Part shown: one piece after another, positions 12,667-21,853 of the stretch
How positions within the stretch are numbered: the stretch's first letter is position 1
How the letters are laid out: every line of letters begins with the position of its first letter
Assembly (NCBI GenBank): GCA_963210315.1
Contig: OY723263.1
Span: 1-64,000 of the forward strand
DNA from: Rhynchopus euleeides
Lineage: Eukaryota > Euglenozoa > Diplonemea > Diplonemida > Diplonemidae
Length of the DNA: 64,000 bases
Direction of reading: 5' to 3'
Program-made: the position numbers and the translations under genes
The notes under the pieces: model-generated
Database searches by the model: none
What the model was told of the DNA's origin: nothing
Seen by the model: the letters and a program-made list of their open reading frames with translations, nothing else

Positions 12667-13401
12667 CTAGATGCTGTTCAGGTACTCTTGGTAGATGGCA
12701 TGCGCACCTGGGGTCAGGAGCCCCTGTGTGAGCTCAGGGTTCACCTTGGCCTGCTTCCTCACCAAGGTGCTCGACATATGCGGCACGTCAGGGTTGTAAG
12801 GAACGGTGTTGACAAAGAAGTGCGGCGTGTCAGCCTGCTGGTTGTGTTCGTGCACCTTCATCAGCGCTTCTTCAGACTCGCCTTGGCGGCCGGCCACAAT
12901 CACACCATCGGCATGGCCGTAGTGACAGCACCGATTGTACAGGTCACCGCCAGCAACGTAGAACAGTTTGACGCGTGCCAGAACTTCTTTGTTGCTGTGT
13001 TGCTCCAGGTAAAAGTGCAGGGACCTCGCGACCTCAGGGTGATCGTGGAACCTTTTCTGCTGGCACTCCCACTCATCGACCTGCAGCCAAGAGTCCAGCC
13101 CCATGTCCTTCACAACAGCCGCCAAGATGCGCATGCGCCAGTACCCGGACATGCCACCACGCCCGAGTTTTGATCTGACATACGTGTCACTACTCGGCGA
13201 CACGAGGGCCTGCACGACAGAGTATCCCTCGGACTCAAGTTTAGCCTTCGCCTGCGCCATCAAGCTGACGTGGTCGACATGTGCAGGGTTGTACGAACCT
13301 GTGGCGAGTAACACCGCAAGACCACGTGGCGCTGAGAAGTCAGACCAGGTGTTCAGCAAACCGGCAAGCACTTCGCGCGCAGGGGAGGAGTGTGGGTCCA
13401 T
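12667..13401 (-). CDS. NMNAT-like nucleotidyltransferase
   Basis: Uninterrupted frame of 244 aa starting at ATG 13401; the frame is open further upstream but has no earlier ATG. Residues 35-44 read GSYNPAHVDH, the nucleotide-binding (H/T)xxH loop of the cytidylyltransferase-like fold. Near the C-terminus DVPHMSSTLVRK matches the SSTxxR motif that binds phosphates in nicotinamide/nicotinate mononucleotide adenylyltransferases. AGGDLYNR and a long alpha/beta core lie between. Family members make NAD from NMN and ATP. The usual GxFxPxHxGH is altered (Y for F, D for G), so substrate preference is uncertain. It lies 252 bp downstream of the start of the next minus-strand gene and about 215 bp from the stop of the preceding one. 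Confidence 0.75.
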   Translation of the reverse strand: MDPHSSPAREVLAGLLNTWSDFSAPRGLAVLLATGSYNPAHVDHVSLMAQAKAKLESEGYSVVQALVSPSSDTYVRSKLGRGGMSGYWRMRILAAVVKDMGLDSWLQVDEWECQQKRFHDHPEVARSLHFYLEQHSNKEVLARVKLFYVAGGDLYNRCCHYGHADGVIVAGRQGESEEALMKVHEHNQQADTPHFFVNTVPYNPDVPHMSSTLVRKQAKVNPELTQGLLTPGAHAIYQEYLNSI

Positions 13402-13615
13402 TGTGTAAGGGTGGGAAGGAGAAGCCCTGTGATGTGGTGATGCAGCGTCAACCTTGACTCGACTGGTGGCACAAGTCAGCTTTGCAACGGGGCGAGAGGG
13501 GCGAGGTCCAGAGGCTTCCAAGCTTTCTTTTCAAGCAAGAATATCAAATGACAAATCTAAGACACAAAGTTGCCCAGTCGAGCGTTCTCTATAATTGGGG
13601 AATAGAAAGGAGGGA

Positions 13616-16600
13616 TCAGTCAGATTCCTCAGCGATATGTTGCGACAGCCTGCGCCAATTCTGCACGGCAGATTGGGCACTCTGCGCATAAGCAATGCTC
13701 ATCGCCGTCGACGAGCGGGACGGCTGTTGCTGAAAGTCCCCGGCATCAACTGCTGGAGAGGGGTACGTATAGTAAGTCTGTTTGTTGAGAAGAGCTTCTT
13801 CATCCTCGTCTGCGAACTCTTCTGACAAAGCAACACCTTCGACATTGCTGTTGCTGGAGAAGTCATCAGCATGCGGCGGATGTCTGTCCACGGGCGGTGT
13901 GTACTCGTCGAAAGCTGGAACGTGGGCCCCGGGCTGGAAATCATCAGGCGAAAGTCCTTCGTCATGCATCTCATCCGCATAGTGGGTGAAGGCTGTGTAC
14001 CCTGTGTATCCTTCTGCACTTGCTTCCGTGCATTCCTCCTCAAGACTGCCACCATCACCCCACAGCTCTTCGCTGCGCTCCCTGTCGGTGCACTTCTTGA
14101 AGATCATCTTGGAAGTCGAACAGATCGCAGGCGTGAAGGTGCAGTCCTGCAGCTCGGCGTTCTCCTTGTTTTGGCGCATCCTTTCGAGGCGCTGCTGTCT
14201 CTGCTTCTCCTTCATGAGACTGCGTTGCGCAAACTCTTCACCCGATACGCCACTGCGCATTGAGCACACCGTCCTGCAGCGGTGGAGGTGTCAAACACAG
14301 ACGTCCAACAGTCATACCTCGCATCGCTCTCGGCGTAGGAGGACGTCGAGGCACCTCCCCCCTTTGTGAACAACACAGAACCGTGCTTCACACCGCCTCG
14401 CTGCTCCCGCGACGAGGTCTCGTGCAGCGGCCTCCGCTCGATGCGTGAGAGGATCTCGTGTGTCGCTCTGCAGGGAATGTGTGTGGTGAGTGTCAGGGGG
14501 TTCGTCATCCTCTGAGTTCATGCTGAGAGCTGCTCTGAACACCACCAGGACAGGAATGCAGTCATACTTGCTCATCTGTGGCGGGTGCCCAGTTTGCTCC
14601 TCTGCGGTGATCTCACTTTTCTTTTTCGCCTTTTTGCGCTCGGCAGCCTGCCCCTGCGAGAGCAGGCGGTGCACCACCGTCTCCTGCCTGTGACCGCGCT
14701 CTCGCTCTGTCGCAGAGTCGGTGCGTGGGGCCTTTGTGAACAGGATTGTACCCCGCACCTGCCCGGGGGGCGATGGTGGCAGAGACGTTTTGCTTTGCTG
14801 CGACGTCGCATTGCCAGACGGGGTGTAGCGAAGCTTGCCGGTCGCAGGGTCGTACATGTCCTTCTCCACCTGCTCCAAGACGCGCGCCTCGTGCCTCGCA
14901 ACCCTGTGCACGGCGTCATTGTGAAGGCGCTCAGCAGTGTTGCCCCGGTTGCCCATCTTTGCCGCCGCAGTTGTAATCTTCGGCTTGAATGTTGAGATGT
15001 CAGGTGCAACTGGAACTTTCGAGCGGCAATGCTTTGCAAACCGTGACTCCCAGTCTCCGACTGGACCCTTCGGGCCGCCCGGGCGCCGGACGAGATCCTC
15101 GGTCTTTTTGCTCAAATGAACTCGCCGCTGATCCTTCCCTTCCCGCTCCTGCTGGCGTTCCTTGCTCAACCGCGCGTCTTCTTTCTGCTGACGCACCTTC
15201 TGTGCCCATTCCTCCTGACGAGCATGGAAATCGCCTTTGATGGCTGCAGCCTTGCGTGTGATGACAGGGGTTTTGGAAATCGAGGCCAACTCTTCCATGA
15301 CTTTCATCTCGCGCTCGTGCTGGAGCATTTTTTGCCTGTGGGAAAGCGTGATAGTTTGTTTGATGAGCAAAAATGGGCATACTTCATCTGCTCACGGGCG
15401 GCCCCCTTGAAATACAAACGTTCTCCGGGAGTGAATCGCGTCACGAGGTTGACTTCCTCATCATCAATCGAGAGAGTGGAATCGTAGTTGTTTGGGCTCG
15501 CCTCAGACAACTCGGCAAACTCCTCAGTGTCCACAACCCTCACAGAACTCGGAGACACTGCCCCTCTGCCACACAGCCCCGCAACAGGAGACTTCGAACG
15601 CGACGGAGACCGCGCCAGCATGGCCTCCTGCCACGCCTGCTCGCGCGGCCTGCTGTGGAAGGCCGGAGGGGAAATACCGGGCTGGGATGACGGGCACCTG
15701 CCGGGCAGCCCTTCCACGCTGCGCCGCGTTGCCTCCGTCTGAAGTGAGTGCAGTTGGACTGCAGGTGAGGACCGCCTCCTGTGGTGTGGGAGAAAGTGTG
15801 AAAGGGGAGATAAGCGTGAGGCACAGGCACGAGCATACCCAAGCAGGCGCTGGTACGTGGTGTCATCGATCGGGGGCACCTCTGTGCGCTTCGAAGGCGA
15901 GGCACCAGGGGAGAGTCGAGGCGACAACGCCGCGCGTGGCGGATCATAGTGCCCGATGCGTCCGTCGGCTGCCGTCCATCGTCCCTGTGAGTCGTCGAAA
16001 GCGATCCCACGGATGAACAGCTTCTGCGCAATGCTACTCGCCTTTGGCTGGTCTTCGCAATGCAGGGCCCGCACACGCTCCTCACACATGGCTGTGATGT
16101 CTTCGCTGGAGACAAATGGCACCTCGTCGTCAACGTATTCAAAAGCATCCTGCGTCACGACTGCTCCCGGAGTCGAGAGTGCAGGTGGGCCCGGTGTCGG
16201 TGGAGCTGCACCCCCACCTGCCTGTGGCATCTGGAGGTCCAGCTCGTCCCCGACATTGTCGATGATGGTAAAGTGAGCAGGGTCCACAAGGCACTCCTCG
16301 CCAATGGCCTCCACCAGCTGCGGCTCCTCGGCCTCAGGCTCCTCCTCGTGTTCCTCCTCGAGCGGCTGGCCGCCAGTCACAGCCTCCTCTGCCTCTGCCT
16401 CCTCTTGGTCTTTGATGAGCTCCAGCGTGCGTTGCTCCCGCTCCTTCCTTGCCTTCTGAGCCTTCCCCAGAGCCTCCGCAACTCTGGTGGCATCTTGGAG
16501 GACTTTTGAGAAGCCTGCAAGGGGCACATGCCTCCTCCGACGTGGCTGCCCAGCCACGAAGGAGGGCTTAGGCGGGACACCATCCGACTGTTCGACCAGC

Positions 16601-16788
16601 GTATCCAAGTCTGTCAGACTTGCGGATCTTTCAGGTGTCGCGGGTTCGTCGATGGGTGGTGGATTGGGCAACACAAGTGTACTCGATGCGCGTGACCTTC
16701 CCGACACACTGCCTCGTTGAGAGGACACGACATAGGCGCCACCTGTTGAGCGCACAGCATGTGTCTCTATGACCTCCTCGCCCTCCAT
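13616..16788 (-). CDS. Coiled-coil protein with TFxPxI-type motifs, possibly cytoskeletal
   Basis: Five exons: 16788-15839, 15778-15383, 15335-14568, 14467-14318 and 14273-13616, summing to 2922 bp (973 aa). Introns of 60, 47, 100 and 44 bp start GTATGC or GTATGA and end in CAG. ATG 16788 is the first in frame; a splice-acceptor-like CTCCACAG lies about 20 nt upstream. The protein is highly charged and mostly helical, with runs of K, E, Q and R (KEDARLSKERQQEREGKDQ; MKEKQRQQRLERMRQNKE). It carries STFKPKI and CTFTPAI motifs and the box GERLYFKGA. Two segments repeat G(T/S)(I/V)LFTK. Such F-x-P-x-I and RLY-type motifs are common in uncharacterised cytoskeletal or flagellar proteins of protists. 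No enzymatic domain is visible. The 100-bp intron is the least certain junction. Confidence 0.7.
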
Positions 16789-16947
16789 CGTGTCGCCTGC
16801 AGAGGGTGGGTGCCTGTGGAGCCAAAGCAAAGCAGAGCACGTGAGTGAGCCTGAACCACCCCGCAAAAAAGGAGATGTCTAACGGCTAAATGGGACACCC
16901 CTCTCCCTCTCTAGAATACGACTCGAACAGCATCAGCTGCATCCGTT

Positions 16948-18267
16948 TCAACCACCTCTTGCCTGTTTGTAGGCTGTGAGAAGAGGTCCGGGGGTAATCC
17001 CGAAACCCTTCGCATTCTTGAGAACTCGATCCGCCCCAGCGGCATCCAGCACAGATGCGTACACTTGCATCATGTTCGTATGGAGGTGTGCTTCCCTGCC
17101 CTTCTGTGACTTCAGTGCCTCGTGGTACTTTGCTTCAGCATCAGCCACAGCCTTGGAGGCAACACACCCTTTCACGAACACAGCATACGACTGGGAGGAT
17201 GGCTCCACTTCCGCAGAGAGGGCATCCCACACCTTTTTCATCTTCACAACATTGCCAGATTCCTTGTAAACGTTGAGGAGGGCTGTCCATTCCTTTACGG
17301 TCAGAACAAGATCACGCCGCTTGGCTTCCGTGAAGAACCGACCCGCTCGCGCGGTGTCCGAACCGCATTTTGACAGCAGCCCAAGCAAGGTGAAGCGGTC
17401 CATTTCCAGGTCGGTTTTGTCAGTCATGTAGCGGAAGAGCTTCTCTGCATCCTCCGCTGTCCTGCACGCCCCGACAGCTGCATTCATGGCATGCAGATTG
17501 AGATGCCCCCCTCGGCGGGCCTCCTTCAGCACAACTCCAATGTTCTCGAGCGACCCACCCATGAAGGGGGCCTCTTCGGGAAAGCGGTGTTTTCCGGCTT
17601 CTGTTTTATTCCCTGCCATCAGGAGGAAAAGAGCCGTGTATGTGTGGCTCGTGGGTGCCACACCACACCCCAGCATCTCCCCCCACAACGCATTGAACTG
17701 AGAGGTCGAACGCGATTTCGCCGAGGAATGCAACAGTGTATTGAAGGACGTTGCATCCAAGGGGACGCTCTCTGATTTCATGCGATGGAAAACCTTCTTC
17801 GCTTCGCTGTGGAGATGTGCCCTGCTGTAGATGCTCAGCACGGCATTGTAGGAGGCGGTGCTGATGTGCGCCCCTTCTCGCCGCAGCTGTGTGATGCGGT
17901 CGTTAACCCGCCGGACGAAGGCCACCTCTTTCGTCCCTGACACAACAGACGACGAAGACCGCCGAGTTCTTCCTTGAGGGGGGCGAAGTTCAAGAGACAG
18001 CACCCGTGCTGCCCCGGTATCCGTCAACCCCTCCTGGTTCTTCGGCGGCCGCGCGGAGGAGGACACATGCGCTTGGCCGGCGCTGGAAAGTTTGGCTGCT
18101 ATGCCATCCAGTGTCTGCCACACCTGAGACGACGCGATACGACAGACTCTGGATGGCTTCAGCATGTGGGCACAGGATGGCGTGAGATCGACATCACCCT
18201 GTCCTGTGGAGCTGATGCGTGGGGCAGGATGCAGCCTGAGGCGGAGAAGGCTGTGATTAGACTTCAT
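16948..18267 (-). CDS. Pentatricopeptide repeat (PPR) protein
   Basis: Single open frame of 439 aa from ATG 18267. The first 100 residues are rich in R, S, A and H with few acidic residues, as expected of an organelle-targeting peptide. From about residue 125 the protein consists of 35-residue helical hairpins typical of PPR proteins (ASYNAVLSIYSRAHLHSEAK; TSFNTLLHSSAKS; HTYTALFLLMAGNK; EWTALLNVYKESGNVVKM; MMQVYASVLDAAGA). About seven or eight repeats can be seen. PPR proteins bind organellar RNA and act in its processing, stability or translation. No editing (E/DYW) or endonuclease domain follows the repeats. Confidence 0.85.
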   Translation of the reverse strand: MKSNHSLLRLRLHPAPRISSTGQGDVDLTPSCAHMLKPSRVCRIASSQVWQTLDGIAAKLSSAGQAHVSSSARPPKNQEGLTDTGAARVLSLELRPPQGRTRRSSSSVVSGTKEVAFVRRVNDRITQLRREGAHISTASYNAVLSIYSRAHLHSEAKKVFHRMKSESVPLDATSFNTLLHSSAKSRSTSQFNALWGEMLGCGVAPTSHTYTALFLLMAGNKTEAGKHRFPEEAPFMGGSLENIGVVLKEARRGGHLNLHAMNAAVGACRTAEDAEKLFRYMTDKTDLEMDRFTLLGLLSKCGSDTARAGRFFTEAKRRDLVLTVKEWTALLNVYKESGNVVKMKKVWDALSAEVEPSSQSYAVFVKGCVASKAVADAEAKYHEALKSQKGREAHLHTNMMQVYASVLDAAGADRVLKNAKGFGITPGPLLTAYKQARGG

Positions 18268-18871
18268 GGTTCCAGGTATCACATCCCAACAAGCTCTGAC
18301 AAAAGAGAACTCGGTGAAAAATTGAGCGCGCAGTACGCCCCTTCAACATGTTAGCACTGAAGCCCGAGGAAGACCAAAAGACTGGGTGTGGTAATGACTG
18401 GGGGGCTTCGGTTGGGCGCTTTGTCTGGTCTTCTCACCGCCGCTCTCAGGACAAGTTTGTGGCGGCACGATCCTATCAAATTCCACGGCGTCAGGTTTGG
18501 CAGAATGCGGCCAGGCTGGGAGGTCAGGTTTGAAGACTTCATCTCCCGCTCGATGACGACAGAAGCAAGGGGTGTAGTGTTTTACATCACCGCGGGGCCA
18601 GGCTCAACGCAAGAGGCTAGAGAGAAACAGATGCTGCTGATGCAAGGAACGAGGGTCGGAAGATGCAACAGAAACACACAAATCACACGGGCGCTCACCC
18701 TCTCATTGAATCGTTTTGGGGGCCTTCATCTCCTGGCACCCTGTGTCAAACTGTGTCAGACTGACAGTGTAACGCAGGTATTGTCCGGGGCTCTTATTCA
18801 TTTGAGTGAAGGCTCTCTTTGTTTGTTTGAAAATCCGAAAGATACACGTACAGAGATTTCGGCGACTTCCG
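18268..18871. other. Intergenic stretch, no gene seen
   Basis: About 600 bp between two co-directional minus-strand genes. It should contain the 3' UTR of the lipase gene and the promoter or 5' UTR of the PPR gene. A 165-codon plus-strand frame here has no recognisable domain and is probably fortuitous. Confidence 0.5.
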
Positions 18872-21694
18872 TCACGCCAACGTAAAAAAGCAAGTGTCAC
18901 ACACTGGGACCTGGTTAGGGTTGTGGGGAGCAGCGAGGCGGTTCTGCCGGCACTCGGAGCACACAACGTTGCCACAGTGATGGCAGTGGGACTGCGACCT
19001 CAACTGAGAGGCAGCTGTTGAGCTTGTTGCACACCAAGAAAAGGGGCTCTTGCAACAGTAACATTTCTTCGCCTGGCTGAAGGGCGTCCACGGAACCACA
19101 TCGGCCTGGATCTTGCGGCACTGTTGCAGAGCCCGAAGCCCACGAATGAAGGCATCCATGCGGTGGTCGTCACCCATCTTCGCACTCACCTCGATGCGCT
19201 CCAAAACAGTGGCCCACGGTCGCAGCAGTGCTGCCTTCGTAATCCCACAGCAAGGGTAGACGTGCACGATCTCTCCCGGGGGCCTCAAGGGCTCGCTGGT
19301 GACTTCACTGTCCTTGGCCCTGCCTGCAAGCCGCGCACCCCAAGCATCCCTCCCCATCAGCACACTGCCGCTGCGGAGGCCTTGAGAGGCGAGAGTCTCG
19401 TTCCAGCCCTCGCCATTGGCACCTGCAGGGATGAGACGTTCCCCCGATTCGGTGACGGCCCACACCTCCAACACCCTGAAGTCCGTCCGTTCGGCAGCAG
19501 CTGCGATGGACGCAGCAACGTCCTTCACCCGTGTCCTTGTGAAGTCGAGGTGGAGGATGCCACGGAAGGTGGGATCGCCTCCAGGATCACAGAAGCGCAT
19601 CACAAGCAGGTCGTGGCTAGGGTCGCACTGCTCGTTGTCAATCACAAACACGGAGGGCTCCCGCCCCGGCTGCGCCTTCAAGTCGAAGACATCCTGGATA
19701 ATGGCAGTCATGTCGTCGAGAGCGACCACCTCCCCTGCTGCGTCTGTCATCAGCAGCTTCGCCCGTGATGCAGAGCCGTAGGAGACACTGGCTGCTGCAA
19801 GGCTGCGCAGAACAGAGAGGGCGGCTTTGCGGTTCACCTCGATCATCTCAGCCCCGGTGGCATGCATCACCCTGATGTTGACGTACTTCTTTTCCATGAC
19901 GCACTTCAGCGCCGCGACGTGCCGATGTTTCTCCTCTGCAAGACCCACCAACGTCTGCACATGCAGCAGGGTGGCCCTGACATCACGTTCCGACAGATGC
20001 TCTGTCACATCGCTGGTTGGGCGGATCTTCGGTGCCCAGACGGTGGCCAGCCGACTGAGGAGACCCGACGTGTCGCCGGAGAGATCTCTTGCACTGCGCT
20101 CCTGCAGCACAGGGTCGCAGACAGCAGACATGAGGTAGCGGAGGGAGTGTGGGCGCACGCGTGGCACAAGGTCGTCGCCGTAGATGCCTGAGAGGCAGAA
20201 CTGCTGTGCCATGTCAGCAAAGGCACGGTCTGCACAGGAGGGCATTGCGAAGGCAACGCAGCAGAGGTTTGGCAGGAGCATGTCGCGCAGGATCGCAGTC
20301 AACAGCACACCGATGCCCGCGCCGAGAGAGTGGCCGACAACCACAAATGAGTACCCACGCTCCTTCAGGACGACGAGCGAGAGGTAGATCTTCATCCACA
20401 CCCACCACGCAGACCGCAGCATCCCCTTGTGCACTTCATATGTCCCGCGCGAGAGCTCCAGCTTTGCTGGCACCGCACAGATGTCGATCAGCACGTCAGA
20501 TGTGTGTTTCGTCCCACGTATCGCGATGATGACCTCGCCCTTCTTCTCATCCACCAGCAGGCCGAAGGGGGGGTGGCGTGCAGGGGCAAGAGGCTCGTAG
20601 TGGAGGAGGGTGCAACCGAATTGCTTGCTGAGGCGCTCAACGTCGGCCGCTGTCTCTTGGTAGATGAACTTCGCAATTGGCGCGTAGTACGACAGCGTGT
20701 GAATCATGCGATGCGGCGCTTCGTTGCTGACGACGCCATTATCCGATCCTGTGTGCTCCTGCAGGGACATCTGAGGGTGGTTCCCACGCTCGCCACGTCT
20801 GTACACAAGCAGGTAGTAGAGCCCCACAGCCAGCTTGTTGGCAGGGATGTGGTACCCAGCCAGCTCCTCGCATCCCATCAGAGCTGCCAGATCCGACAGT
20901 GCCTCCCCCACATCGGCACTGAGCGACACGTACCCGATCATGAAGGGTGTGATCTTCCTCATGAGGGTGAGTTGGCTTACCATCTTCAGCGCTGTGTTCC
21001 ACTTCTGGAAGAAGGGCGACACGGCAGTAGCGACGGCAGCCGCCCCGTCCGCCACGCGCATCACCATGTCAGTGTTTGTGTCAACTGGGTATTCATACGC
21101 AGGGAGCCTCTTCTTGAAGTACGCCTGCAGCCGACCCTGGCAGATGCCAAGGGAGGTTGACAAACACGTTGCCCGCTCTGACCAGCTCACGTCCACACTT
21201 AGCCGGCTGTACGTCTTCAGCAGGAAGGCGTCCCACTGAGGTTCGCAACTGTGCAGGTCAGGGGGCAGCTGCCACTGCTCGAAGTCGAGGGTGGCGGCTG
21301 TGGCAGCGACAACGGAGAGCGCCGCGGCGGCTGACGTCTCCCAACCCGCAGGGACAGTTCCGCGAGCGATGAACACAATCCCAAGAGTGGCGGAGATAGA
21401 CGCAGACAGCGCCTCCTCTTGGCGCTCTCGGGCGGCTTGCAGGAGGAGATCGACGTACGGCCCCCTCAGCAGCTCTACGTACGGCAGCCGACCGTTTCCG
21501 CGAGTGCGGCGCCACCTCAGCCAGCTCCCGACAGAGCGTATGGACGACCAGCTCCATGAGGAGCTCGCATCAGGGAGACCTGTGTCCAGCAGGAGCTGCA
21601 GATGTCGATGTTCAGGCGTTCCCACTGATGCCAAGGCCCTCACAAATGGCAGTGGCTCATCGTTGCCCCGCTTGTCCTTCCAACCCCACCACAT
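18872..21694 (-). CDS. Class 3 (diacylglycerol-lipase-like) lipase with C-terminal FYVE-like zinc finger
   Basis: Uninterrupted 940-aa frame from ATG 21694. Residues 330-520 form a lipase class 3 domain. It has the oxyanion-type strand VIIAIRGT (389-396), the nucleophile elbow GHSLGAG with Ser456, and GDDLVPR (506-512) supplying the likely catalytic Asp; HSLRY follows. About residues 700-790 contain a ubiquitin-fold-like stretch (RVLEVWAVTESGERLIPAG). The last 65 residues form a cysteine-rich finger, C-x2-C...HCHHCG...C-x2-C...C-x2-C, spaced like FYVE. The N-terminal 300 residues are helical and partly hydrophobic, without a clear signal peptide. A FYVE-family lipase would be expected to act on endosomal membranes, but the FYVE WxxD and RRHHCR signatures are degenerate here, so PI3P binding is doubtful. 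Confidence 0.8.
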   Translation of the reverse strand: MWWGWKDKRGNDEPLPFVRALASVGTPEHRHLQLLLDTGLPDASSSWSWSSIRSVGSWLRWRRTRGNGRLPYVELLRGPYVDLLLQAARERQEEALSASISATLGIVFIARGTVPAGWETSAAAALSVVAATAATLDFEQWQLPPDLHSCEPQWDAFLLKTYSRLSVDVSWSERATCLSTSLGICQGRLQAYFKKRLPAYEYPVDTNTDMVMRVADGAAAVATAVSPFFQKWNTALKMVSQLTLMRKITPFMIGYVSLSADVGEALSDLAALMGCEELAGYHIPANKLAVGLYYLLVYRRGERGNHPQMSLQEHTGSDNGVVSNEAPHRMIHTLSYYAPIAKFIYQETAADVERLSKQFGCTLLHYEPLAPARHPPFGLLVDEKKGEVIIAIRGTKHTSDVLIDICAVPAKLELSRGTYEVHKGMLRSAWWVWMKIYLSLVVLKERGYSFVVVGHSLGAGIGVLLTAILRDMLLPNLCCVAFAMPSCADRAFADMAQQFCLSGIYGDDLVPRVRPHSLRYLMSAVCDPVLQERSARDLSGDTSGLLSRLATVWAPKIRPTSDVTEHLSERDVRATLLHVQTLVGLAEEKHRHVAALKCVMEKKYVNIRVMHATGAEMIEVNRKAALSVLRSLAAASVSYGSASRAKLLMTDAAGEVVALDDMTAIIQDVFDLKAQPGREPSVFVIDNEQCDPSHDLLVMRFCDPGGDPTFRGILHLDFTRTRVKDVAASIAAAAERTDFRVLEVWAVTESGERLIPAGANGEGWNETLASQGLRSGSVLMGRDAWGARLAGRAKDSEVTSEPLRPPGEIVHVYPCCGITKAALLRPWATVLERIEVSAKMGDDHRMDAFIRGLRALQQCRKIQADVVPWTPFSQAKKCYCCKSPFSWCATSSTAASQLRSQSHCHHCGNVVCSECRQNRLAAPHNPNQVPVCDTCFFTLA

Positions 21695-21853
21695 GTTGCT
21701 GTGGGCTGTATGGTGGGCATGCAGAGTACAGTATGCTGGCTGCCAGAAGGTTCACATTCAAGAAAGGTGCGCTGGGGATGAGGGGTGGGATTGGAGAAGG
21801 ATCCGATCAAGCAACTGCACGAAGCGTCAGGTCTTGCGATGCATTCCCGAGGA

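Noticed and set aside
18388-18885. 165-codon plus-strand frame between two minus-strand genes
   Set aside because: No domain; it lies in the expected UTRs of the neighbours and crosses the 3' end of the lipase gene.
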